From positions 75,590,037 through 75,654,036 of the forward strand of contig OY759214.1 in the NCBI GenBank assembly GCA_963662175.1: a stretch of 64,000 nucleotides of DNA, written 5' to 3'. The stretch is from Aradus depressus (taxonomy: Eukaryota; Arthropoda; Insecta; Hemiptera; Aradidae). The translations under genes were made by a program, and so were the position numbers. Below, one piece after another: positions 12,301-24,300 of this stretch; positions within the stretch are counted from its first letter, which is position 1, and each line of letters opens with the position of its first letter. The notes below the pieces were generated by a model. It was given only the letters and a program-made list of their open reading frames with translations. It was not told the origin of the DNA and searched no databases.

Positions 12301-15300
12301 TTTAACATTTAATATTTATCACTAGAGACCTCTTTTCTTATATTTTTATTCTGTCTCAATTCGTCGATACGTGTACTCTTTTGACTAGTTTTTATGTTAT
12401 TATTCTTAGGGGACGAAAGTCCTAGAATAAAGATTATTTTTCATTTCATTTTCTATTTAGCGGAGCCTCCCAGTAACGGACTAAGACAGCAAAAAGGATA
12501 CAACAAATCTATATAAATATTTGTTCCAGCATCACGCCCAAACGGCTGGAAGGATTTTCATGAAACTTCACATCTAGCATCCTTTTGAGCCCGACTGAAT
12601 AATAGGCTATGTGGCGTCCCAAAATTTCGAACGGGAGGGGGGGGGGGGGGTTCTAGGGAGGGTCTAAGCATAAAAATAGTGCTAACTCATTAACGGTTGT
12701 TCGGATTGTCACGAAATTTCACATGTAGTATTCCAGAAGGCCAAATAGAAAAACAAGATGTATGGCGTCCCAAAATTTCGAACGGGAGGGGGGGTTAATG
12801 GGGAGCCTAAGTATAAATAAAGTGCTAGCTCATTAACGGCTGGTCGGATTGTCACGAAATTTCACATGTAGTATTCCTGAAGGCGAAATAGAAAACAAAG
12901 ATGTGCGGCGTCCCAAAATCTTGAAAGGGAGGGGGGTTGTGGGGGTAGGCCTAAGTATAAATATAGTGCTAGCTCATTAACGGTTGGTCGGAATGTCACG
13001 AAATTTCACATATGTAGTATTCCTGAAGGCCAAATAGAAAAATAGGGGGTGTGACGTCTCAAAATTCTGAACGGGATGGGGAGTTGTGGGGGTAGGCCCT
13101 ATATATAAAGATACCGGTAGCTCATTAACGAATGGTCGGATTGTCATCTAATTTCACATGTAGTAGTAGTAACTACGTACTATCTGTGGAGTCCGCCGTT
13201 GCAAGGCACATACTAGCACCTTTCGCCATGGCTCTTGCAGCTCCCTCAGATGTACTTCCCCAGCTCAACCTCTGAGCACCCCCACCATCGGACCCACCCA
13301 GAAATCAATGTTTTCCAGTGTTATACAAAGTGTATGGAGAAAATATAGCTCATGACGTCACACCAACATGTTCAGACCTGCCCTCCCCTCTACCGGACAT
13401 ATGAGCATGCTGTCCTCCCCGAGGAGGGACCCCACACATCGCCATGTCCAGACCTGCTTTCCTATAGGTATGTAGTACATATATCAATGTTGTTCCATAC
13501 AATGTGGTTCCTCTTATGTATGGGGAAAGTATAATAATACGTAGTACGGCTAGCAATGAGGTTCCTCTGATGTATGTAAAGTTCACAGTTAGATAGACTC
13601 CAATCGCCAGTACGTTTTGACAATAAAGTACAGGAGAGAGACTAGTAAAATTTATAGTGGAATTTAAAAATATATTAGATTGGAACAATGCACTATGTAG
13701 TCAACCTTATACATTACAAGAGTATCATATTAATGTGAAATAAAAAAAAAAAAACATTTTAAAAGTAATTGTTTTTTTTATTTATAATTCTCCCAATGAT
13801 CCTATATATAAGGTACATACATGTATATTATGTATCAGTCATATATGGAACGTGCAAGGAGTCAGACCAGTGGTGCTGGAATAATCGTGGATCATTTACC
13901 GTTTGAAGCCCATCTTCCAGGATATTCTTTTTGCGGTCCTGGCACACACTTACAAAACCGACTTAGGAGAGAGGATAGGGGTATAAACAAACTTGACGAA
14001 GCGTGTAGGAGGCACGATATATTTTACTCAAAGCACAAAGGTAGTAAGGAGAGATCAGTTGCAGACCAACAATTGGCGGACGAGGTTTGGGAACGTGTTA
14101 CAGCTAGTGATTCTAGTTTGGGTGAGAGAGCGGCAGCCTGGGCAGTAACAAACACAATGAAGGTTAAATCAAAATTGGGTGGGGGGTGTAATTTTAGGGG
14201 AGGGTTGAAGATTTTACGAGGGGCGATTAGGAAAAAAGGGTGGGGGTTACATAAGAAGGTCCATGAAGCTGTGTTAGCGGCACGAAAATATTTTAAAAAT
14301 AAGAAAATCAAAATTCTTAGAGTCTTACCATTTCAAAAACGGGGTGGGGCTCTACCATTAATTCCCCTATTCGCAGCCTTAAGTGCACAAGGCTCACTTG
14401 CCTCAGGAGCTACAAATATTGTAAAGGCAATGAATGAAGCCAGACAGAAAAGAGATCAATTAAAGCAAGGAGACCAATTGAAAATTGGAGAGGGGGTGTA
14501 CTTGAAACGGCACAAAAAAGGTTATGGGTTGTTCCTAGCTCCGTACCCGGGTAAACCCAGACAATACGACGGTGGGGCCATAAATAAAAATAAAAAACGC
14601 CGAAATTTATAAGTCAGTTACCAAACAGAGCATTAACAAACACTGAACTACTGAAGGTAGGTCGTAAGCATATTAAATATTTTAGGGGAGTGTACATGAG
14701 AGATAGACTACCACATAGACATAGATTAAATGAAAGCATAATATTAAATTTAGATGAACAATCTAACGAGGGGGCGCATTGGGTTTGTGTATTCAAGCGT
14801 GGTACAGATATATTTTATTTCGTCAGTTTTGGGAATTTAAAACCTCCATTAGAAGTTATAAATACTTCTGAAAGTATTTGATACCCGCACACTTTATGCC
14901 AGTCTAACTTATCTACATACTTGTGTAGTGCATCTTCACTTAGGTGTCCAAACTCGGATAGAATTCCCCAATTGATGTTATCTTCAAACTCCTCGATCAT
15001 CCCATCTATTAGCTCCTCTGCTGCAGTTGATCTTTTCAAGAAGACTCATCTTCGAAAAATTATAATGGAAAAGTAAAATATAAATATAAAAAACTATATA
15101 TGATGAAATTCCCCGAGTTAACCTTAAGATAGTACTTATGTGAAATATAAAATTGTTTTTAAGAATAATACTGACCTATACATACAGAATGCTGCTGTAA
15201 AATTGCTTTTATTATTCAAGTTCTGACGAGGGGAGTGTGTGAACTATAACTGTATATAATTGTTTTAAGATAATACTGAACTTTTCAAAAAAAAAAAAGT

Positions 15301-18300
15301 TTATTATAGAAATTAAAGTTATTATATTCAAGTATTTTTTTATTTTGATTTATCCCTTCTCACCATATAAGATAGTGTAAGACTAGATTGGAAAATAATA
15401 AAATATGAAAAATCAAGATATGTTCCTAAGAAGTGAATGATGTTGTGTTGGGGAGAGCGGAAACTTACATTTTTGGTCGAGTGGGGGCTCTATGGTTAGG
15501 TCTCCTTCAACTCAGTTGAGCGCCCTCAAGGTATTTTTTTTGGTAGAGGGGGGCATTGCTATACTTTGTCTATGCCAAGGGTGTAGCTGGGGAAGTACAT
15601 TGATTCATAGCTAGGGAGGATGCTGGCGGGTTGGGCTGGGGTGTACTTAAACAATCTCTAGAATTGATATTTCGTGTAACAGGACGTGCTTCCTGTAGAT
15701 ACGGGCTCGCTCAAACAACACTTCGGGGGGGCACAACATTCTTATTTATATTTCATTTTATTACTAAAAACACTGTAAAATTCATTAAACCTTTTTTTAA
15801 TACAATACAACATACCCAATAATATATATATGTAAATAACGTTATGTGAAGAGTGGAAGGCTACTTTAAAAAAATTAAAACTTATATTTCGTCATATTAA
15901 TGTCAAATCTTTTTTATGTAAACTGTTGAAACATTTTAATACAGTGAACGTATTTAGTTACACACAAATAAAAACTAAAGACTTGATCTAAAAACTATTT
16001 CAAGATGTAATATAAAAGTCCACTCATGAAAGTCAGCATTTTCAGTATTAATTAATAAACTGACTGGAAAAAGAAAAATATTTCAGGAAGGGCTATAGTA
16101 AACCACTAATATAAATGATATTATATAAAAAAATAGAATTAAATATAACTTACATTGATCTGTAGAAGACATGATGCTAGTCTATGTTGACTGGACTGAG
16201 AAGCAACCGATAGGGGTCGTGTTATCTCGTTGTCTTTTCCTGGTGCGTATCTCTCCCCCATCCACGGCCGTATATCACCTATGGATCTACGAGGGTTAGA
16301 AACGTCTCGTTTCGATTTTTGCATTGCTTATTTTATTAGCTTTCCATCGGTACCAAATACTTCCGAAAACCATGGACAGAAATATATGTTATAATAGCAT
16401 GAGGAAATATATATATGAAATAGGTATATGTTACTTAATTCAATTGTATGTTACATAGTATTAAATTGTACGTTACCACAAATGTTACTATATGTATATG
16501 TATGATATGAATTGATCAACTCTAGTATATGAATAGCCCCTCTCTCTTGTACTTTATTGTCAAAACGAACTGGCGTGTGAACTTTACATACATAAGAGGA
16601 ACCACATTGCTACATGTACTACATACCTATAGGAAAGCTGGTCTGGACATGTCGATGTGTGGGGTCCCTCCTCGGGGAGGACAGCATGCTCATATGTCCG
16701 GTAGAGGGGAGGGCAGGTCTGAACATGTTGGTGTGACGTCATGGGCTATATTTTCTCCATACACTTTGTATAACACTGGAAAACATTTATTTCTGGGTGG
16801 GTCCGAAGGTGGGGGTGCTCAGAGGTTGAGCTGGGGAAGTACATCTGAGGGGCTGCGCGAGCTATGGCGAAAGGTGGTGCGTGGTGGGGAAGGGTACTCT
16901 CAGGGAGCCTCATGGGCACAGGAAATACATATATTATCTACTCAAGGCACATACTAGCTGTGATACCCAGTTGTCCTAACTACGTACTAGCTGTGGAGTC
17001 TGCCGTTGGAAGGCACATACTAGCTGTGATGCCCAGTGGTCCTAACTACGTACTAGCTGTGGAGTCTGCCGTTGCAAGGCACATACTAGCTGTGATGCCC
17101 AGTGGTCCTTACTACGTACTAACTGTGGGGTCCGCCCTTGCAAGGCACATACTAGCTGTGATGCCCAGTGGTCCTAACTACGTATTAGCTGTGGAGTCCG
17201 CCGTTGGAAGGCACATACTAGCTGTGATGCCCAGTGGTCCTAACTACGTACTAGCTGTGAGGTCCGCCGTTGCAAGGCACATACTAGCTGAGATGCCCAG
17301 TGGTCCTAAATACGTACTGTCTGTGGGGTTCACCGTTGCAAGGCACATACTAGCTGTGATGCCCAGTTGTTCTACGTACAGTCTGTGGGGTACAGTCATT
17401 AAACTAACAATGTTAATTTTTAGACGTTCATATCTACGTAATATTTTTCCAGTTGTACTTGAAAAAATCCTAATGGATGAACTATTGTATTTCTAAATGA
17501 TGAAAAAATAAATTAAATAGAATGAGACCAAATTGGGCCAATATTTGGAATTATTAAAATACCTACATTAAATACTTTATATTTTTATTTTATTTTTTTC
17601 GTTTTTGGATTCAAAATGCCGGAATAAATTATGAATTTCTGACTGATTACATAACTTTTCCTATATTTCGTACAACTGCGCAACTAAAGTGTCCGGTAAT
17701 TAGAGTTTCAATATAGTTGGTATTGGGTTCAATACAGGTTACCTTGTGCGATTCTAAATCCTTTATGTAGGAGTTGAGTAGTCTTCGGCACTTCTTGGAC
17801 AATGTGTCTAAATGTGTAACGGTGTTGATGTCTTTTATTTGAGCAGCCACTCCTTCCAGATGACCAGCAACTGCCTCCAAGTCTGTACTTACAGGACCTG
17901 AAATCTGTAATAACTAGATGTAATATCTAAGGACTAGGTACATACTCGTATTGTATCTGTTATTGAAAGGTTATGAAGTTTGATCAAAATAAGACAACTT
18001 TCGATCAATTTCACCATCAGTTCATTACATTTTAAGCCTAAACACCACTCTCCACTTACTCAGACCATCTCCATTCAACCCAGGCCTCCACTCGTCACTA
18101 CACTACACTAAAAAAAGCTGATAGCCGTGTTTTGTGTTTTTACTCATTTTAAAAGAAATGATTTCATAGGATTGGAAAATAAATATAATTATTTTTTTAA
18201 ATATTAATAATTTAATCATTTTAATGTGTGTATTTTTTTTTTTTACATCACAATACAATGAACTCGTTTAGTCCCGAGCCTGTACGATGTCAGGTACCCG

Positions 18301-21300
18301 TTGAAGACCCCCTAGGTAGGCCAACTTTAGGACTTTCTGTGTAGAGTCGGGCTCCTGTACACCAAAGCGTATATACAAATAAACGATAAGACTTCGTAGT
18401 TAAATCCCGGGCATGAGTCACAATAACGTTTATTTATTGCTCTGTATTGTGTCGGGTGGACCTTGCGTTTGTGCAACATCACCCGTCTCTGTCCGACGAG
18501 GGAGCTCGGGATCTGGCTAGTGCTTGAGTAAAGTTATGACGGGCCGGGGGGGGGGGGGGGGGGGGGGGGGGGGACCAACAATCACAATAACTAACTATTG
18601 ATTAAAGCTATTGTTATATTTTTATAGAATTCTCCTGTAAACGCTGTAACTGATAATGGACGAAATGACAAAGACGTAAAAAAGTAATAATAACGAAAAT
18701 ATATAAATAGATTAAATAAAATATACTTTGATAATAAAAAATTGCTCTATTAAATTGTATAAATTAATTCTTCTAATAAAACGAAATCATTTATCAAAAC
18801 ATCCTATACGTTTCAATTATTAAAAAAAACTAAACCTTGTAAATTTAAGTCATAATTCTAGAAAACAAAATGAGTTTTATTTTGAATGTACTGAATCTGT
18901 GGACTACCACACATATTTAATTATTCTCTTTAAAACTAGTTTTTGAAAGAGACCTCAGCGCGTGGAGTTGATAGCTCCAACAAAACTAGGCTCCAATTTC
19001 CATGAACATATGTGATGGTAAGATGTTGTGGGAGGAGATTTCTCATAGAAATAAAAGACGTTGTCTTCACACTGTTTTACGCAGTGTGGGTGGGGTGTGC
19101 CACTGATGATGAAGCTGTAGCGTTGAAAACCGGTTCTGGTCTTACAGTTTTATCTTAATTATATCAAATGAGCATGGAGCAATGTACATTAAAATGTTGC
19201 ATCCCATACACCTCATACTTTCTCCCGGATCGTATTCACTTCGACTGACACTACATTGCTCATATTCACATGAAGATTACAATCTCGTGTAAAATAATAT
19301 AAGTTACCTGAGATCTCTGAGTGCTAATATTTATCATGAGACCCTGGAGCAGGTCATTCAGGCTGGCATGCAGTTTGGGAGTCAGGATCAGGATTTTTTT
19401 CAAATTTACTTTTATATGCTGCATTTGATCTAAAAGTTCAGTCCAGTTGGCAGTATTGGTCGTCTCTTCGATGTCCAAAAGATATCTCAAATTCAAACTA
19501 TTGTAGGCAGAACTGTTTTTCTTACACTGTCTGAAAAAGAAAAGAGAAACTGTTAAAAGCGTGTTGTTAGTAGTTACACCCTAGAGAAATAGACATTAAA
19601 AGCAAGTATATAATTAATTCAAAAGAAAAAATAGATTTAATGGATAAATATGGAGTGTATAAATTGGAATGCCCAGAATGTAATGCCAAATACGCGGGGC
19701 AGACAGGGGAGATCCTTTAAGATTAGATACAGGAAACACACAAGAAATACTAACTCCAACACTTCCTCATTTCACCAACATCTCACAGAAACAGGACATA
19801 CCATAGGCACACAACACAAACCAACTATAATACATATCTGCCAAAAAGGTCCACTTTTGAATTTCCTGGAAGCAGTAGAAATAAATAAACTGGACAAAAA
19901 TAACGATATTGTAATGCTAAATGAACAAATAGAACTGAACCATTCCCCCCTTCTTAATTTAAATATCAAGTAGCTAAGAGTCTGATGATTGTAGAAATGT
20001 TTTGCCAACTCACATTTAGAGAATACTATAATTTTCATTTGATGTTTTAATTTGCCTTTAAATTCTATTTATTTGTTTTTATTTACTTTAAATTATATTT
20101 TACATTTATATAATTCTAGAGTTCTACCTATATAAATACCAACACTTTACAGTTAGCTTCACTTTATTAGATTTTATATATATATTTTATTTTTTATTTT
20201 TATATTTATTATTATCTTGTAAATATCTGTTTATTGGAATGTATAGAGTAACAAAAACAAGGGATTCCCCAACACAACACGAACAAAACAGATTATTTGA
20301 ATCAAAATAAATAGAAGAACATGAGTTAACTCCACAATCGATAAACAATGAACCTTTTTGAATATAATGATTTTGAAATAGAACTTATCATGGGCCATTT
20401 TAGATTTTTTTCACTATTATGGCTGTTTTGTTGATTTTAGGAGATCTGCAATATCAATTTTATTTTTTTTTTAAACATTTTTTGCACTTTTGTAACTGTT
20501 TAGGTTATATTTTATTTTTATTCAACTGTTTTGGGTTATGAGTTGGGAGGTCTATGTATGTATGTTCCTTCCTAATGCCTAAACCAAGAGGTCAAGAGAC
20601 CCATTAAAATAATTTTGATATAATTCGAGTTAGTTATTAACTTCGAAGTCATCACCTACTACCAGACAAAAGAGCGGTGGACATGATGATGACGGGATAT
20701 CAGCAATTCCCTCTCTCTACTTTAATTTGGTCTTGTCAACAGACTTCCTGTTCCCAGTTTTAAATTTCTCACACATCCTAAATAGAGAAAATTTAGAGTT
20801 GTCTAACCAAGGGTAAATTACATGTCTGTCAGTGATTTGGAATAGACATTTATTAACTTTCAGATAATGCATCTTCTAGTCAAGTTGGACTTTAAAAAGA
20901 TAACCCTACACACAGATTTTGAAGAATTCTGCTACAAAATTGATTTTACGTTGCAAGTACCAAATATATAAAGAAAATTTAATCGAATGCCATGGAAACA
21001 TTAATTTCATAGAAAATAACAAAAATAATAAAATTGTTAAAATTATAAAAATAAATTTCATCCCGCAATTGATAATTCTATTTGTCATTGAATTCGTAAT
21101 CACAAGTCTTTACTTCTGAGAGAGGAAGGACAATAAAAAAAAAATTAAATCAATTTAAAATAACAAAAAAAAAAATTATTTTAAAAAAATTGAGATTGAG
21201 TTAGTTATTATGACTCATGTCCGGGGGGGCGAAAGGCTGGTAAGTCCCCAGTGGGCCTAGTAAATGCTGATATACTAGGGCCAACAAATACTGGGGCCTG

Positions 21301-24300
21301 GTCTCTTATACAGCTCTGCCAGCAAATTCCTACTCCTCGCGTCCCCGTCGCGTCCCCCGGGCAATGCATTCAGAAGAATGTAGCAGAGAGGAGAGGTGTG
21401 AGGAGCGAGTTCCCATCGCTCATGAAATAACTGGGACTCTCAGCTAAGGGAGTAAACCCCGACAGAAAATCACAGGTCCCCCAAGGTCAACGGGGGTTTG
21501 TCGCAGGGCTAACAACTCTACACTGTAAAAAGGACTTTTGTTACGAAACCTAACACTAGCCTCGGAATACTGGACGGATATAAACGGAAAATGACTAAAG
21601 CGCGAACTGGACTGAATATTGGATCTTGGAATGTACTAAGTTTATGGCGACCAGGAGCTGCGAAAACAGTTGTAGAGGAGCTGAAGCGATACCAGATGGA
21701 CGTGACAGCCCTGCAGGAGGTGAGATGGCCGGACAGCGGTGAGTGTCTGACGGAGGGGTACTCCATATTCTATAGCGGAGGTAGCGGCACACATCATGTA
21801 GCAGGCACCGGTTTCGCGGTGAGTCCGAGGGTGAGACAGGCAGTCCTGGCCTTCACCCCCATCGACCAGAGGCTCTGTGTGCTGCGGCTGCGGGGGCGAT
21901 GGTTCAACATCAGCATAGTGAATGTCTATGCGCCCACTGAAGACAAGGAGGACACCGAGAAGGATGCTTTCTATGACAAGCTGGACCAAGTACTAGATGA
22001 GGTGCCGAGGTACGATGTGAAAATCGTGACAGGGGACCTAAACGCCAAAATCGGACGTGAGACGGGGTTCTGTCCAACGATTGGGAAACATAGCCTGCAT
22101 GACGTCAGCAATGACAACGGCATAAGATGCGTATCTATGGCCGCATCGAAGGGGATGGTAGTCTGCAGCACAATGTTTCCTCACAAGAGAATCCACAAGG
22201 CCACCTGGAAGTCTTGGGATGGTAAGACAGCAAACCAAATTGATCATGTTCTCATCGACCAAAGACATAGGAGCAGCATCAGGGATGTGAGGAGTTGTCG
22301 GGGAGCTGATTGCGACTCGGACCACTTCCTAGTGAAGATTAAATACAACATCCGGCTGAAAGTACTCGAAAACACCCACAGAACAGCCAATAAAGCCCGG
22401 TATGAAGTAGAAAACCTCCGAGACGGTGATGTCACAGCCATTTTTCAAATGGAGCTGAAAAACCGTTTCGAGACGTTATGCCCGGAAGATCTATCAGTAG
22501 ATCAATACTGGGCCACCATTGAAGAAGGCGTAAGAGAGGTCGCAGAGAGCACTGTGGGTATCAGGAAGAAAAAGGTCAAGAAGTGGTTTACGCCTGAGTG
22601 CCAAGTGTCCGTGGAAAAAAGGAGGGCACTGAGGATTCGATATCTACAGAAGCCGTCTGACCCCATTCTCAAAGAGCAACATGCCATTGCAAGGAAAGAA
22701 GCGCAGAGAACCCTAAGGAGAGCCAAAAGGGAGTACAGGGTGGGTCAGTTGGAGGCCATACAAAACGCATGGGAACATGGGGCGACCAAAGAATTCTACC
22801 GGGACATCAGGAATGAGAAACGAGGGTTTCAACCGAGGATGTTCCAGATGAAGGATAAGTCAGGACAAATGGTGGCAGGAAGAAGCGAAATCTTGTCAGT
22901 CTGGAAGGAGTACTTTCAAGAACTGCTCAACCGCCAGGAACCGCGGCACCCAATCCCAAACTGCACTTCACCCACTCCCGAGGTGGAAATAGAGGCGCCT
23001 GACCTTCTAGACGTAGAACTTGCCATCAGCAAGATGAAGAATGGGAAGGCTCCAGGAATGGATAACTTGCCAGCCGAATTATTTAAGAAGGGAGGAAAAA
23101 ATCTGGCAGAGGTTCTTTACCAACTCATTGTAAAGATATGGAGAGAGGAAAGAATACCCGATGCTTGGAACACGAGCCTGATATGTCCCTTATTGAAAAA
23201 AGGAAGTAGGACCGAATGCTGCAACTACCGGGGAATATCGTTATTGTCAGTGGCGTATAAGGTCCTCTCAAGAATCCTCCTAACGAAACTGACCCCCTAC
23301 TCTGAAAGCATCCTTGGAGAGTACCAAGCGGGCTTCCGACGTGGAAGAGGCACTTTGGACCAGATATTTGTTCTCAGACAAATTCTGGAAAAGCAATGGG
23401 AGATGCAACAGGATACCCATGCACTATTCATAGACTTCCGAGCTGCTTATGATTCAATACATCGGAAAAGTTTGTGGGCTATGATGAGAGAATTTAAATT
23501 CCCGGAAAAACTCATAAGAATGGTAAAGGCATGTATCGAAGGAGCAAAAAGCAGAGTTATGGTCCAAGGAGAACTTTCGGAGCCCTTCGATGTTATGAGT
23601 GGCCTCAAGCAAGGTGACTGCCTCTCCCCTCTCCTCTTCAACCTGGCCCTTGAGCGAGTGATAAGGCAGGTGATGACGAACGAGGAAGGCACCCAGATAG
23701 CCGGAGAAAACGGAGTCCTGGCGTATGCGGATGACGTGGCCTTCTTAGGAAACAGCCCAGAAGAAGTTAAAAGTAAGGCGGGAAAACTACTTAAGCACAG
23801 CTGCAGAGTAGGGCTGGAAGTTAATGTCGACAAGAGCGACTACCTTATAGTCAGTAAGAATATTCATCTGGAGCAGGAATTAAATGTGGGGACCTTCTCC
23901 TTCCCAAGAGTTGAGAACTTCAGGTATCTCGGGTCCACGGTAACTAGCATCAACTCGATGTTGGAGGAGGTGGACAGAAGACTTCTGCAGGCCCAAAGAG
24001 CGTATTTCTCTGTCATCAAGCTGCTACGGTCCAGAGCCTTGTCAAGGAACCTGAAGTATAGGATCTACAGCTCCATGGTAAAGCCCGTTCTGATCTATGG
24101 GTGTGAAACCTGGACCCTGACCTCACATCTGGAGAAACGTTTCCAGACATTTGAAAATAAAGTGCTGAGGAAGATAGCAGGTCCGGTCAAGGATAGAGAA
24201 ACCCAAGAGTGGAGGATCAGAACCAACAGGGAGCTGAGGGACATCTTCTGGCAACACCCGACCGTAGTTGCAGATATGAAATCACGGCGCTTAAGATGGG

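Larger units (their letters stand above)
13190..16890. mobile_element. Small Maverick/adintovirus-like element with long TIRs
   Basis: Inverted repeats (left ~13215-13645, right ~16537-16880) enclose an intact PLA2-pX ORF, a truncated adenain-like protease ORF and an antisense viral-type repeat ORF. Long TIRs, a protease of the adenovirus type and a pX-like protein are the hallmarks of Mavericks/Polintons and adintoviruses. No DNA polymerase B, integrase, packaging ATPase or capsid gene is present, and full elements are 15-20 kb or more, so this copy has lost most of its length. It sits in the prominin intron between the exons at 17743 and 11652. Classification is inference; the individual ORF matches are seen directly. 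Confidence 0.7.

Noticed and set aside
13350..13688. Minus ORF sharing a peptide with the + ORF at 16529-16957
   Set aside because: The shared peptide is just the two inverted repeats read in opposite directions; no gene features.
16139..16324. Minus ORF of 61 codons ending at AATGTAAGT-like donor
   Set aside because: Does not resemble prominin, has no supported acceptor partner, and lies inside the virus-like element. Left unassigned.
16864..17496. 210-codon ORF with 22-residue repeats
   Set aside because: Produced by a 66-bp satellite whose period is a multiple of three; hydrophobic repeat without start context or homologues known to me.
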